62,677 nt of DNA from Mycolicibacter sinensis (lineage in GTDB: Bacteria; Actinomycetota; Actinomycetes; Mycobacteriales; Mycobacteriaceae), in contig NZ_LZIN01000016.1 in the NCBI RefSeq assembly GCF_001667375.1, positions 1-62,677 of the forward strand. The letters are read 5' to 3'. The notes beneath the pieces were generated by a model. That model worked only from the letters and a program-made list of their open reading frames with translations, was not told the DNA's origin and ran no database searches. The position numbers were made by a program, and so were the translations under genes. This document shows positions 1 through 9,586 of the stretch, piece after piece (position 1 is the stretch's first letter; each line of letters opens with the position of its first letter).

Positions 1-1
1 C

Positions 2-112
2 ACCACCGAAACCCTGCCCCCACCCCACCACGACCACGGCCAACCCCGCACCAACCACTACCACCACCCCGAAAAACTGCTCGCCGACCGCGACGACGAC
101 GAAGATCCCTAA
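2..112 (+). CDS. C-terminal end of a DUF222/13E12-type HNH endonuclease-like protein (partial)
   Basis: Only the last 36 codons are in the window, read in the frame starting at base 2 and ending in TAA at 110-112. The residues are rich in His, Pro and Asp and end with [16 protein letters not shown]. From memory, tails of the form [10 protein letters not shown] are typical of the mycobacterial 13E12 repeat (DUF222 plus HNH) family, whose members are multicopy and of unclear function. No catalytic residues are visible because the body of the gene lies outside the window. It converges on the ABC exporter gene 16 bases downstream. The family call rests on a short tail and is tentative. Confidence 0.5.
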   Translation, partial: TTETLPPPHHDHGQPRTNHYHHPEKLLADRDDDEDP

Positions 113-128
113 CCCGAGGATCGCAAGA

Positions 129-2015
129 TCAATTGCCCTCGGCCAGCGCCCAGTACGCCCCGCGGCGGGCCAGCAGCTCGGTGTGGGTGCCCTGTTCCAC
201 GATCCGGCCGGCTTGCATCACCAGGATCAGATCCGCGTCGCGGATCGTCGAAAGCCGGTGGGCGATGATGAAACTGGTGCGGTCCCGGCGTAGTTCGCGC
301 GTCGCCCGCTGGATCAACAGTTCGGTACGGGTGTCCACTGAACTGGTCGCCTCGTCGAGGATGAGCAGTTGCGGGCGGGCCAGGAACGCCCGGGCGATGG
401 TGATCAGCTGCTTCTCTCCGGCGCTGATCCCGGCCGCGTCGTCGCTGACCCGGGTGGCGTAACCGCTCGGCAGCGCCTCGGCGAAGCGGTCGACGTGCGC
501 GGCGCGGGCGGCCCGCAGCACGTCATCTTCGCCGGCGTCGGGGCGTCCGTAGCGGATGTTGTCGGCGATCGTCCCGGTGAACAGCCAGGTGTCTTGCAGC
601 ACCATCCCGATCGAGGACCGCAGTGCCGAGCGGTCGACCGTGGTGATGTCGACACCGTCGATCAGGATCTGGCCACCGTCCACGTCATAGAACCGCATCA
701 GCAGGTTGACCAAGGTCGTCTTGCCCGCTCCGGTTGGCCCGACGATCGCCACCGTGCTGCCCGGTTCGACGATCAGCGACAGGTCTTCGATCACCGGAAT
801 CCCGGGCCGGTAGCCGAAGCTGACGTCGCGGAATTCCACTCGCCCGCTCGGCCCGGAACCGTTGAGCGGCAGTGGAACCGCCGGCGACGGCGGCTCCTCG
901 GGCTCGTCGAGGAATGCGAACACCCGCTCGGCGCTGGCCGCCCCGGATTGCAGGGTGTTGTACATCCCGGCGAGGTTGCCCAGCGGCTGGTTGAACTGCC
1001 GGACGTAGGCGATGAACGCCTGGATGCTGCCCAGAGTGATCTGCCCGGTGGCCACCTGAAAGCCGCCGATCACCGCGACCGCGACATAGCCCAGGTTGGC
1101 GATCAGCCCCGTCGCCGGCGCCACCAGCCCGGAGAGAAACTGAGCGCCGAACCCGACCCGGTACAGCTCGTCGTTGCACTCGTCGAAACGCTGCTGCGCC
1201 CAGTCCCGGTGGCCGAACGTGCGGACCAGGGTGAAGCCGCTGTAGGTCTCCTCCAGGTGGGCGTTGAGCCGCCCGGTGGCCGCCCACTGCGCGGCGAACA
1301 GCCGCTGCGAGCGCCGGGTGATCGCCCGCACCGCCAGCAGTGACACCGGCACGCCGAGCAGCGTGATCGCCGCCAGCAGCGGCGAGATCGACAGCATCAT
1401 CGTCAGTACCACCACCACGGTCAGCACCGAGCTGAACAGTTGGCTGACCGTCATCGATACCGACGTCGCGGTGTTGTCGACGTCGTTGGTGACCCGGCTC
1501 AGCAGCTCACCGCGGCGCTGAGTATCGAAGTAGCGCAGCGGAAGCCGATGCATTTTGTCCTCGACGTCGCGGCGCAGCGTCCGCAGCGTGCGCTGCAGGA
1601 TCACGTTGAGCAGCCGCGCCTGGGTCCAGACCATCAGCGCCGCAACGAGATACAGTCCCATCGCCAGGGTCAGCGTGCGCGCGACCGCGCCGAAGTCGAC
1701 GCCGGCGCCGGGCACCACATCCATCCCGGACAGCATGTCGGCGTAGGTGCCCCGGCCGGCGGCACGGGCGGCCTCGACGGCTTGCTGCTTGCTCATGCCC
1801 GACGTCAGGCCGCGGCCGATCACCCCGTTGAACACCAGATCGGTGGCGTGACCGAGGATCCGCGGGCCGGCCACTCCGATCGCGATGCCGCCCAGCGACA
1901 GCGTGATCACCGCGGCGATCCACCGGCGCTGCGGGCCCAGCCGCCGCACCAGACGCATTGCGGTGGCCGAGAAATCAGCGGCCCGCGCGGCGGGATCGGT
2001 CGCCGGCGCGCTCAC
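129..2015 (-). CDS. ABC exporter half-transporter (Rv1272c-like), canonical catalytic site
   Basis: This is a 628-residue ABC exporter subunit with an N-terminal six-helix membrane domain (about residues 30-340) and a C-terminal ATPase. The ATPase shows Walker [10 protein letters not shown] near residue 425, Q-loop VLQDTWLF, a full Walker B with catalytic Glu ([10 protein letters not shown]) and switch IIAHRL. The signature is the unusual ISAGE instead of LSGGQ. A long loop of about 50 residues follows the first helix. The gene overlaps the upstream exporter gene by four bases (ATGA), so the two are co-translated and probably form a heterodimer. The M. tuberculosis orthologue by synteny is Rv1272c, usually annotated as a drug transporter. 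The substrate cannot be read from the sequence. Confidence 0.93.
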   Translation of the reverse strand: MSAPATDPAARAADFSATAMRLVRRLGPQRRWIAAVITLSLGGIAIGVAGPRILGHATDLVFNGVIGRGLTSGMSKQQAVEAARAAGRGTYADMLSGMDVVPGAGVDFGAVARTLTLAMGLYLVAALMVWTQARLLNVILQRTLRTLRRDVEDKMHRLPLRYFDTQRRGELLSRVTNDVDNTATSVSMTVSQLFSSVLTVVVVLTMMLSISPLLAAITLLGVPVSLLAVRAITRRSQRLFAAQWAATGRLNAHLEETYSGFTLVRTFGHRDWAQQRFDECNDELYRVGFGAQFLSGLVAPATGLIANLGYVAVAVIGGFQVATGQITLGSIQAFIAYVRQFNQPLGNLAGMYNTLQSGAASAERVFAFLDEPEEPPSPAVPLPLNGSGPSGRVEFRDVSFGYRPGIPVIEDLSLIVEPGSTVAIVGPTGAGKTTLVNLLMRFYDVDGGQILIDGVDITTVDRSALRSSIGMVLQDTWLFTGTIADNIRYGRPDAGEDDVLRAARAAHVDRFAEALPSGYATRVSDDAAGISAGEKQLITIARAFLARPQLLILDEATSSVDTRTELLIQRATRELRRDRTSFIIAHRLSTIRDADLILVMQAGRIVEQGTHTELLARRGAYWALAEGN

Positions 2016-3757
2016 GGCAGTTCACCGGCCAGCACCGACTGGGATTCGGCGAACTCGGCGTAGGTGGGGCACTCGGCCAGCAGCTGCTGGTGGGTTCCCG
2101 TGCCGACCACCCGCCCGTCGTCGATCACGATCACCTGATCGGCCTGCACCACTGTCGAGATTCGCTGCGCCACAATGATCACCGTGGCCTGCCCGGCCAC
2201 CTCGCGCAGCGCGGCGCGCACGGCAGCATCGGTGTGGGTGTCCAGCGCGGAGAACGCGTCGTCGAACAGATAGATCGACGGTCGCCGGATCACCGCCCGG
2301 GCGATCGCCAGTCGCTGCCGCTGTCCGCCGGACAAGTTGATCCCGCCCTGGGCCACCGGCATCGCCAATCCCTGGGGGTGCGCCGCCACGAAATCATCGG
2401 CGGCGGCCACCCGCAACGCCTCCCACATTTGCTCGTCGCTGACCTGGGCGCCGGCTGGGGCGCCGTAGCGCAGGTTGTCGGCGACGGTCCCGGAGAACAG
2501 GTAGCCGCGCTGCGGCACCAGCCCGATACCCGACCACAGCTCTTCGGGGTCGCGGTCGCGCACGTCGACGCCGTCGACGAGCACCGCACCGTCGGTGACG
2601 TCGCGCAGCCGGCAGATCAGCGACACCAGGGTGGATTTGCCCGATCCGGTGGAGCCGACCACCGCGGTGGTGGTGCCGGGCCGCGCCGTCAGCGACACCT
2701 CGTGTAGCACCGCCCGGTCGGCGCCGGGATAGGCGAAGCCGACCCCGGCCAGTCGGACCTCGCCCGTGATGGCCGCAGGTGTCACCGGCTGCACCGGCGT
2801 GCTCAGCGTCGGCTCGGTGGACAGCACCTCGGTGATCCGCTCGGCACACACCGAGGCGCGCGGCAGAATCGCCACGACCATGGTGGCCATCAACACCGCC
2901 ATCAGGATCTGCATGAAATAGGACAGGAATGCGATCAGCGAACCGACCTGCATCTGCCCGGCGTCAATGCGCAGTCCGCCGAACCAGATCAGCGCGACGC
3001 TGGAGGCGTTGATGGTCAGTGTGGTCGCGGGCAGCATCAGCGCCTGCAGGTTGCCGACGGTCATCGAGGTCTCCGACAGCGCCAGGTTGGCGCGAGCGAA
3101 CCGATCGCGTTCGACGGGTTCGCGGGCGAACGCACGGATGACCCGGATGCCGGTGAGCTGATCGCGCAGCACCCGGTTGATGTTGTCGATCAGCATCTGC
3201 ATGCGGCGGAACAGCGGCAACATCCGCACCACGATCGCGTAGTTGGCCCCCGCCAGTACCGGAACGGCCACCGCCAACAGCCAGGACAGGCCGACGTCCT
3301 GGTGCAGCGCCATCAGCAGCCCGCCGATGCTCATGATCGGCGCGGCGACCAGCACGGTGGCGCCCAGCTGCACCACCAGCTGGATCTGGCGGACGTCGTT
3401 GGTGGTGCGGGTCAGCAGCGTCGGCGTGCCGAACCGGGTGGTCTCCCGCTCGGAGAACCCGATCACCCGGCTGAACACCGCCCGGCGCAGGTCGCGGCCG
3501 AAGCCCGTTCCGGTGCGCGCGCCGTAGTAGACCGCCGCGACCGCGCACAGCACCTGCAGGACAGTGACGCCGAGCATCACCCCGCCCAGCCGGGTGATGA
3601 CGGCGGTGTCGCCGCGGATGACGCCGTCGTCGATGATCGAGGCGTTGACGGTCGGCAGGTACAAGGAGGCCAGGGTGCTGATCAGCTGCAGGGTCATCAC
3701 CGCCGCGACCGGCCACCGGTACGGCCTGATGTAGCAGCGCAGCAGCGCCAGGAGCAT
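2012..3757 (-). CDS. ABC exporter half-transporter (Rv1273c-like), degenerate catalytic site
   Basis: This 581-residue half-transporter pairs with the downstream gene, with which it shares a four-base overlap. I chose the ATG at 3755-3757 ([15 protein letters not shown]), because upstream in-frame residues look non-coding and this gives the family length. The ATPase has Walker [10 protein letters not shown] and a standard signature LSGGQRQR. Walker B reads LFDDAFS with Asp where the catalytic Glu should be, and the switch reads VAQR with Gln in place of His. These are hallmarks of the degenerate subunit of a heterodimeric exporter (TM287/288 type). The composite site formed by this Walker A/B and the partner's ISAGE signature should be weakly hydrolytic. 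The substrate is unknown. Confidence 0.92.
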   Translation of the reverse strand: MLLALLRCYIRPYRWPVAAVMTLQLISTLASLYLPTVNASIIDDGVIRGDTAVITRLGGVMLGVTVLQVLCAVAAVYYGARTGTGFGRDLRRAVFSRVIGFSERETTRFGTPTLLTRTTNDVRQIQLVVQLGATVLVAAPIMSIGGLLMALHQDVGLSWLLAVAVPVLAGANYAIVVRMLPLFRRMQMLIDNINRVLRDQLTGIRVIRAFAREPVERDRFARANLALSETSMTVGNLQALMLPATTLTINASSVALIWFGGLRIDAGQMQVGSLIAFLSYFMQILMAVLMATMVVAILPRASVCAERITEVLSTEPTLSTPVQPVTPAAITGEVRLAGVGFAYPGADRAVLHEVSLTARPGTTTAVVGSTGSGKSTLVSLICRLRDVTDGAVLVDGVDVRDRDPEELWSGIGLVPQRGYLFSGTVADNLRYGAPAGAQVSDEQMWEALRVAAADDFVAAHPQGLAMPVAQGGINLSGGQRQRLAIARAVIRRPSIYLFDDAFSALDTHTDAAVRAALREVAGQATVIIVAQRISTVVQADQVIVIDDGRVVGTGTHQQLLAECPTYAEFAESQSVLAGELP

Positions 3758-3879
3758 GGGGTTACTGTCGCACATCCGTGCGGGCTGCATGCGGTGGTGA
3801 CAGTGCTGGGGCGACACAAACCAACTGGTCACCCGGTGTGTCGTGGTTGCCCGGCGGTGGTGCCGCTACAGTGCATCGT

Positions 3880-4428
3880 GTGCGGCTCAAACTGACGGTC
3901 CCGGCCCTGGCGGTCGCTACCGTGATTCCGATGCTCGCCGGGTGTTCTGACTCCGGCTCGACCGAAGCCCAGTCCGGCGAGTCCTCGGCGACCAGCTCCG
4001 ACCAGAGCAGTCACGGGCCGTCATTCCCGCAGTGCGGGGGCATCAGCGACGAGACCGTCACCAATCTGACCCGGGTGTCCGGGCTGATCAACACCGCGCA
4101 GAACTCGGTGGGCTGCCAGTGGCTGGCCCGCGGCGGGATCATGGGCCCGCACTTCTCCTTCTCCTGGTACCGCGGCAGCCCGATCGGGCGCGAACGCAAG
4201 ACCGAGGAGGTGTCGCGCACGTCGGTCGAGGACATCAACATCGACGGCCACAGCGGTTTCATCGCGATCGGCACCGCCCCGACCATGGGCGACAACCTGT
4301 GTGAGATCGGCATCCAGTTCAAGGACGACTTCATCGAGTGGTCGGTGAGTTTCGCCCAGAAGCCGTTCCCGGATCCCTGCGACGTCGCCAAAGAGCTGAC
4401 CCGCCAGTCGATTGCGAACGCCAAATGA
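3880..4428 (+). CDS. lprB: lipoprotein LprB (DUF3558 family)
   Basis: This 182-residue lipoprotein has a short basic N-terminus, a hydrophobic stretch and a lipobox MLAGC, so it should be exported, cleaved and lipidated at that Cys. The body contains conserved segments that I recall from M. tuberculosis LprB, such as FPQCGG, GCQWLA, GPHFSFSWYRGSPIGRERKTE and DGHSGFIAIG. I chose GTG at 3880; another GTG nine bases upstream is possible. It reads divergently from the ABC exporter pair and overlaps lprC by four bases. The function is unknown. Conserved Cys residues in the domain may form disulfides outside the membrane. Confidence 0.9.
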   Translation: MRLKLTVPALAVATVIPMLAGCSDSGSTEAQSGESSATSSDQSSHGPSFPQCGGISDETVTNLTRVSGLINTAQNSVGCQWLARGGIMGPHFSFSWYRGSPIGRERKTEEVSRTSVEDINIDGHSGFIAIGTAPTMGDNLCEIGIQFKDDFIEWSVSFAQKPFPDPCDVAKELTRQSIANAK

Positions 4429-4967
4429 GCCGCCGGATTCTGGCCGCGCTCGCGGTGCTCGGGCTGCTGATCGCTCCGACGGGCTGTTCCCGCGAGGTGG
4501 GCGGCACCGCGGTCAAGGCGGGCTCCGGCGACACCCAGCGCAACAACAACTCCGAGCGGCAGTACCCCAATCTGCTCAAGGAGTGCGAGGTGCTGACCAC
4601 CGACATCTTGGCCAAGACGGTGGGGGCGGACCCGCTGGACATCCAGAGCACGTTCGTCGGCGCGATCTGCCGCTGGCAGGCGGCCAACCCGGCCGGGCTG
4701 ATCGACATCACCCGGTTCTGGTTCGAGCAGGGCAGCCTGGACAACGAGCGCAAAATCGCCGAGTTCCTGAAGTATCAGATCGAGAACAAGACCATCGTGG
4801 GCGTGCCGTCGATCGTGATGCGCCCCGGGGACCCGAACGGCTCGTGCGGGGTGGCCAGCGACGCCGCCGGCGTGGTCGGCTGGTGGGTGAATCCGCAGGC
4901 GCCGGGGATCGACGCGTGCGAGCAGGCGATCAAGCTGATGGAGCTGACGCTCGCGACGAACTCGTAG
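4425..4967 (+). CDS. lprC: lipoprotein LprC (DUF3558 family)
   Basis: This 180-residue lipoprotein starts at the ATG in the ATGA overlap with lprB. The signal region MSRRILAALAVLGLLIAP is followed by lipobox PTGC. The mature part shares the DUF3558 layout with LprB (CRWQ, then a C-terminal Cys in the segment IDACEQAIKLM), so the two genes look like an old tandem duplication. Both should sit on the outer face of the plasma membrane. The function is unknown. The length equals what I recall for M. tuberculosis LprC. Confidence 0.9.
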   Translation: MSRRILAALAVLGLLIAPTGCSREVGGTAVKAGSGDTQRNNNSERQYPNLLKECEVLTTDILAKTVGADPLDIQSTFVGAICRWQAANPAGLIDITRFWFEQGSLDNERKIAEFLKYQIENKTIVGVPSIVMRPGDPNGSCGVASDAAGVVGWWVNPQAPGIDACEQAIKLMELTLATNS

Positions 4968-4974
4968 CTGCCGG

Positions 4975-4990
4975 GCCGCGCTAGCGCGGC
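4975..4990. terminator. 16-bp palindrome between convergent lprC and SixA-like genes
   Basis: A perfect palindrome with arms GCCGCGC and GCGCGGC around TA begins seven bases after the lprC stop and overlaps the stop codon of the opposing gene. There is no T-tract, which is common for mycobacterial terminators. A bidirectional terminator role is inferred from position and symmetry only. Confidence 0.45.
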
Positions 4991-5487
4991 ACGTGGAACT
5001 CGACCAACCGCGCTGAACCTAGCTCCACCGCCGCCCAGCTGCCGCTGACGTGCAGCACCGCGATGCTCGACGTGGGAAACTTCTCGGAAATCTGTTGGGC
5101 GACAGCGGCGTCGGTCCCCGGTGCGCCGGCCAAGCCGAGTGCGACGCTCGACATCGCCGGTTCGTGCCCGATCACCAGCAGGGTGCGGATCGCGTCGTCG
5201 ACGTCGTTGATCACGGCGATGACACTACCCGGGGCAGCATCGTAGAGTTCGTCACGGAAGCGCGTCGGCGATTGAATTCCGGTGCGCTCCAGGGTTTCCC
5301 GGGTCCGGGTTGCCGTTGAGCAGAGCACTTCGTCGATGGCGGGCACGTTGGCGCGCAGCCAGTCGCCGGCCAGCGCTGCCTCCCGAATACCGCGCGGCGC
5401 CAGCGGTCTGCTGTGATCAACGGCCCTGGGCGGGTAGTCGGATTTCGCATGCCGCAGCAGGATCAGGGTCCGGTGTTCATCGCTCAT
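4981..5487 (-). CDS. SixA-like phosphohistidine phosphatase (Rv1276c-like)
   Basis: This 168-residue histidine-phosphatase superfamily protein opens with LILLRHAKS, the RHG-type catalytic motif, and has a second catalytic His in VIGHEPAMSS. Arg residues in CSTATRTRET complete the pocket. Proteins of this size and pattern resemble SixA, which removes phosphate from phosphohistidine, though the mycobacterial substrate is not known to me. The start ATG at 5485-5487 was chosen because the catalytic strand begins right after it. The upstream extension of the open frame lies in intergenic sequence. It converges on lprC. Confidence 0.88.
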   Translation of the reverse strand: MSDEHRTLILLRHAKSDYPPRAVDHSRPLAPRGIREAALAGDWLRANVPAIDEVLCSTATRTRETLERTGIQSPTRFRDELYDAAPGSVIAVINDVDDAIRTLLVIGHEPAMSSVALGLAGAPGTDAAVAQQISEKFPTSSIAVLHVSGSWAAVELGSARLVEFHVPR

Positions 5488-5821
5488 GCAGCCAAGGCTA
5501 GGCCCCGTCCGGGAACGCGTCCCGCTGCCACGTGTAGAACATGCGCCGCATCCGCCGCGCAACGGCGGGGTATAGATCTTTCCGGATCGGATAGCGCTGG
5601 CGATAGCAGCCGCCGGCCAAGACCGGTGTGATAGCGCATGTGACATCCGTTTTGAACTCATGTCACCCTTCCCCTCGCGGTGCCGATGTGGCTGATGTGA
5701 CGCATGAGAGCACGCGATCACCCGGCCGTCCGGACCTGCCGAGCGAGGTCCGCGGACTTGTCGGTGGGCGGCCATACACTCGCGTTGCCTCGGCTCACGG
5801 CCGGGTGGAAGGACGAGGGAC
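5488..5821. promoter_or_regulatory. intergenic region between divergent SixA-like and SbcD-like genes, with inverted repeat
   Basis: No convincing coding sequence lies in these 334 bases. An inverted repeat GTGACAT (5640-5646) and ATGTCAC (5660-5666) is separated by 13 bases, and a further GATGTGACG follows at 5694-5702. These repeated TGTGA-type half-sites could bind a regulator of the divergent genes. I could not place a confident -10/-35 pair. A ribosome-binding-like GGAAGGACGAGGG precedes the SbcD-like gene. Confidence 0.35.
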
Positions 5822-6967
5822 ATGCGATTCGTGCACACCGCCGACTGGCAGCTCGGCATGATTCGGCACCGCCTCGCCGGTGATGCTCAGCCCCGCTATT
5901 CGGCGGCCCGGCGCGACGCGGTGGCCGGCCTCGGTGCGCTCGCGGCCGAGACGGGCGCGGAGTTCGTCGTCGTCGCCGGCGACGTGTTCGAGGACAACCA
6001 GCTCGCCCCGGAAGTCATCAGCCAGTCCCTGGAAGCCATGCGCACCATCGGGATTCCGGTGTATCTACTACCCGGAAACCATGACCCGCTGGACGCCGCA
6101 TCGGTCTACACCAGCACCTTGTTCACCGCCGAGCGCCCCGACAACGTCGTCGTCCTCGACACCGCCGGCGTGCATCCGGTGCGCCCCGGCCTGGACATCG
6201 TCGCCGCCCCCTGGCGGTCGAAGCGGCCCACCACCGACCTGGCGAGCGCTGTGCTCGATGGCCTGCCCGCGGACGGCGCCACCCGGATTCTGGTCGCCCA
6301 CGGCGGCGTCGACGTGCTGGACCCCAACCCGGGTAACCCGGCGCTGATCCGGCTCGCAGCCCTCGAAGACGCACTGGGTCGCGGCGCGATCCAGTATGTC
6401 GCGTTGGGGGACAAGCATTCCCGCACCGAAGTGGGCACTACGGGCCGCATCTGGTATTCGGGCTCGCCGGAGGTCACCAACTTCGACGACATCGAACCCG
6501 ATCCCGGCCATGTCCTGCTGGTCGATGTCGACGAAACCGACGGCGCTGTCACCGTCGACTCCCGCCGCATCGGCAGGTGGCGGTTCCTGACGCTGCACCG
6601 CCAGCTCGACACCGGCCGTGACGTCACCGATCTGGACATCAACCTCGACCAGTTGCCCGACAAGGGACGCACGGTGGTCCGGCTGGCGCTGACCGGCGCA
6701 CTGAGCGTCACCGACCGGGCCGCACTCGATGCCTGCCTGGACCGATATTCGCGGCTCTTCGCCTGGGTGGGCACCTGGAAACGCCACACCGACCTGGTGG
6801 TGGTCCCTGCCGACGGTGAGTTCACCGGCCTCGGCATCGGTGGTTTCGCCGCCGACGCGGTCGAGGAACTGGTCGCCGCGGCACGCAGCGAGGACACCGG
6901 CACCTCCGGCGACGCGAACGCCGCGCTGGCGCTACTGCTGCGGCTCGTCGACCGGGGTGCGGCATGA
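5822..6967 (+). CDS. SbcD/Mre11-like metallophosphoesterase nuclease (Rv1277-like)
   Basis: This 381-residue calcineurin-like phosphoesterase shows the family metal-binding motifs in order: HTADWQLG at the N-terminus, VVAGDVFED near residue 57, LPGNHDPLD near residue 83, ILVAHGGVD near residue 160 and ALGDKHSR near residue 198. This is the layout of SbcD/Mre11-type DNA exonucleases. The next gene overlaps by four bases and encodes an SMC-like ATPase, so the two should form an SbcCD/Mre11-Rad50-like complex that processes DNA ends or hairpins. The C-terminal part is shorter than in classical SbcD. The nuclease role is inferred from family and partner. Confidence 0.88.
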   Translation: MRFVHTADWQLGMIRHRLAGDAQPRYSAARRDAVAGLGALAAETGAEFVVVAGDVFEDNQLAPEVISQSLEAMRTIGIPVYLLPGNHDPLDAASVYTSTLFTAERPDNVVVLDTAGVHPVRPGLDIVAAPWRSKRPTTDLASAVLDGLPADGATRILVAHGGVDVLDPNPGNPALIRLAALEDALGRGAIQYVALGDKHSRTEVGTTGRIWYSGSPEVTNFDDIEPDPGHVLLVDVDETDGAVTVDSRRIGRWRFLTLHRQLDTGRDVTDLDINLDQLPDKGRTVVRLALTGALSVTDRAALDACLDRYSRLFAWVGTWKRHTDLVVVPADGEFTGLGIGGFAADAVEELVAAARSEDTGTSGDANAALALLLRLVDRGAA

Positions 6968-9579
6968 GACTGCACCGGCTGGTCCTGACCAACTATCGCG
7001 GCGTGGCCCACCGCGAGATCGACTTTCCCAATCACGGCGTGGTCGTGGTGTGCGGCGCCAACGAGATCGGCAAGTCCTCGATGATCGAGGCGCTGGATCT
7101 GCTGCTGGAGTCCAAGGACCGCTCCGCCAAGAAGGGCGTCAAAGAGGTCAAGCCCACCCACGCCGACGTCGGTGCCGAGGTCACGGCTGAAATCAGCACC
7201 GGTCCTTACCGTTTCGTCTACCACAAGCGTTTTCATAAATCGCCCCAGACGACCCTGACCGTCCAGACTCCGCGCCGCGAGCAGCTCACCGGCGACGAAG
7301 CGCACGAGCGGGTCCGCGCCATGCTGGCCGAGACGATGGACACCGGACTGTGGCAGGCGCAACGGGTACTGCAGGCGGCATCGACCGCGGCAGTGGACCT
7401 TTCCGGATGCGACGCGCTGTCCCGGGCGCTGGACGTCGCCGCCGGTGACACCGCCACCCTCAGCGGAACCGAACCGGTGCTCATCGAACGCATCGACGCC
7501 GAATACGCGCGCTACTTCACCCCGACCGGACGCCCGACCGGGGAGTGGGCCGCCGCCATGGCCGCGCTGGCCGACGCCGACGCCGAGGTGGCGCGATGCA
7601 CCGCACTGCTGGCCGAGGTCGACGACCGAGTGCTCCGGCACGCCGAGCTGACCCAGGAACTCGCCCGGCTGGCCGCAGAGCAGGCCGCCGCCGACACCCG
7701 GCACAGCGCCGCCCAGGCCGCCAGTGCCAGGATCAACACGCTGCGCGACCAACTGCGCGACGCCCAGCTGGTGGCCACGGCCGCTGAGGCCACCGGCGCC
7801 GCGGCGCAGTCCGCCCACACCGAGCGGGAGCGGCTCTGCGCCGAACTCGAATCCCGCACGCTGGCGGTTACCGCCCTGGACGCCGAAGTCGCCGAGGCTG
7901 TTCACGCGCAGGCTGGCGCGGACGCCGCCGCCGAGGCCGCCGAGGCCGCGGTGGCCCAAGCCGCAGCGGTCCTGGCCGCCGCCACCCGACACGTCGAGAC
8001 CACTCGCCGGGTCGTCGACCAGCTCGCCGCTCGGGACACGGCCGACCGGTTGGCCGCCCGAATCGACCGGATCGACGCGGCCGAACGCGACCTCGCGCAG
8101 GTGGTCGCTGAACTGGCCGGCATCGTCGTGACCGAGCCGGTGCTGCGCCGGATCGAGGACGCGGCAGCAGCGCTCGACCGGGCACAGGCCTCCTTGGCCG
8201 CGATCTCGGCGACGCTGGAGGTCACCGCCGCCGCCGACGTCGACCTGGTGATCGCCGGAGAGCACACCGCGCTGCCGGCCGGCCAGAGCTGGTCGGCGAC
8301 CGTCAGCGACGGCACCGCAATAGACGTACCCGGTCTGTTGACCGTACGGGTCAGGCCGGGGGACAGCGCCCGTGAAGCCGCTGCGACACACACCGCAGCG
8401 CAAGGTGAGCTGGCCGACGCGCTGGCGGCAGCCGGCGTAACTGACCTGGCGCAGGCACGGCGGGCCGACCAGCGGCGCCGCGAACTGCAGGGCACCCGCG
8501 ACCAGTTGTCCGCCGCCCTGACGGCGTTGCGCGGCGATGACGAAATACCGGCACTGCGTGCTCAACTGGCAGCGCTGCGCAGCGACCACGACGAGGCGGT
8601 CACCGGGATCACGCCCGACGACGCCCGTGCCGAACGTGACGCCGCCGAGGCGCTGCGCACGCAGGCCGACACCGACTGCGAGACCCGGCGCCAAGCCGCC
8701 CTGGACGCGACCACCCGGCGCACCGAGGCGTCGACGCGCGTGACCCTGCTACAGAACAACCTCGCTACGCAGCGCGCCGAGCTCGATACCGTCACGCAGC
8801 GCCTCACCGCCGACCGGGCATCGGTCAGCGACCAAAACCTAGCGGCCGCCGCCGAATCCACTCGGCACGCCGTAGCCACCGCCCAGCAGCGAGTCACGGA
8901 GTTATCGGAGCAGCTCGGTGCCGCCGCCCCCGATGCGGTCGACACCGAACTCGCCGAGGCGCAGGCGGCGGCGCAGACGCTGCGCACCGCCCACGTCGAG
9001 ACCGCCCGCGCGCAACACGAGGTCGATGTCGAACTGTCGGTGTTCGGCGCCCAAGGTCGGCGCGGCCAGCTCGACGCCGCGCAGACCAAGCGCGAACACG
9101 CTGCGGCCGAACACGATCGGATCGGGCAGCGGGCCCGCGCAGTGCAGCTGTTGCGATCCACGATGAACCGCCATCGCGATGACACCCGCCGCCGCTACGT
9201 CGAACCGTTCCGTGCCGAGATCCAGCGACTCGGCGCAAAGGTGTTCGGTGCCGACTTCGAAGTCGACATCGACACCGACCTGAAGATCTGCGCCCGCACC
9301 CTCGACGGCCGCACCGTGCCGTATGAGTCGCTGTCGGGCGGGGCCAAAGAACAGCTCGGCATTCTGACCCGCCTGGCTGGGGCCGCGCTGGTGGCCAAGG
9401 AGGACAGCGTCCCGGTGGTGATCGACGACGCGCTCGGCTTCACCGACCCGGATCGGCTGGAGAAGATGGGCGCGGTGTTCGACGCAGTCGGCGCCCAGGG
9501 CCAGGTGATCGTGTTGACTTGCAGCCCCGACCGCTACGGCAGCGTCAAGGACGCGCACCGTATCGACTTGAGTGCCTGA
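6964..9579 (+). CDS. SbcC/Rad50-like SMC-type ATPase (Rv1278-like)
   Basis: This 871-residue protein starts with MRLHRLVLTNYRGV and Walker A GANEIGKSS near residue 36, as in Rad50/SbcC and RecN-type ATPases. A long Ala/Glu/Arg-rich region (about residues 190-760) reads as two coiled-coil arms. The C-terminal lobe has signature SLSGGAKEQL, Walker B VPVVIDDALGF and a final CSPDRY segment. It overlaps the SbcD-like gene by four bases and should be its ATPase partner. There is no clear CxxC zinc hook in the middle of the coil. It ends seven bases from the convergent oppA stop. Confidence 0.88.
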   Translation: MRLHRLVLTNYRGVAHREIDFPNHGVVVVCGANEIGKSSMIEALDLLLESKDRSAKKGVKEVKPTHADVGAEVTAEISTGPYRFVYHKRFHKSPQTTLTVQTPRREQLTGDEAHERVRAMLAETMDTGLWQAQRVLQAASTAAVDLSGCDALSRALDVAAGDTATLSGTEPVLIERIDAEYARYFTPTGRPTGEWAAAMAALADADAEVARCTALLAEVDDRVLRHAELTQELARLAAEQAAADTRHSAAQAASARINTLRDQLRDAQLVATAAEATGAAAQSAHTERERLCAELESRTLAVTALDAEVAEAVHAQAGADAAAEAAEAAVAQAAAVLAAATRHVETTRRVVDQLAARDTADRLAARIDRIDAAERDLAQVVAELAGIVVTEPVLRRIEDAAAALDRAQASLAAISATLEVTAAADVDLVIAGEHTALPAGQSWSATVSDGTAIDVPGLLTVRVRPGDSAREAAATHTAAQGELADALAAAGVTDLAQARRADQRRRELQGTRDQLSAALTALRGDDEIPALRAQLAALRSDHDEAVTGITPDDARAERDAAEALRTQADTDCETRRQAALDATTRRTEASTRVTLLQNNLATQRAELDTVTQRLTADRASVSDQNLAAAAESTRHAVATAQQRVTELSEQLGAAAPDAVDTELAEAQAAAQTLRTAHVETARAQHEVDVELSVFGAQGRRGQLDAAQTKREHAAAEHDRIGQRARAVQLLRSTMNRHRDDTRRRYVEPFRAEIQRLGAKVFGADFEVDIDTDLKICARTLDGRTVPYESLSGGAKEQLGILTRLAGAALVAKEDSVPVVIDDALGFTDPDRLEKMGAVFDAVGAQGQVIVLTCSPDRYGSVKDAHRIDLSA

Positions 9580-9586
9580 GCGGTCA

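Noticed and set aside
6106..8694. 862-codon minus-strand frame across the SbcC-like gene
   Set aside because: Shadow of a GC-rich coiled-coil gene; composition is Gly/Arg-biased and no start context or motif is seen.
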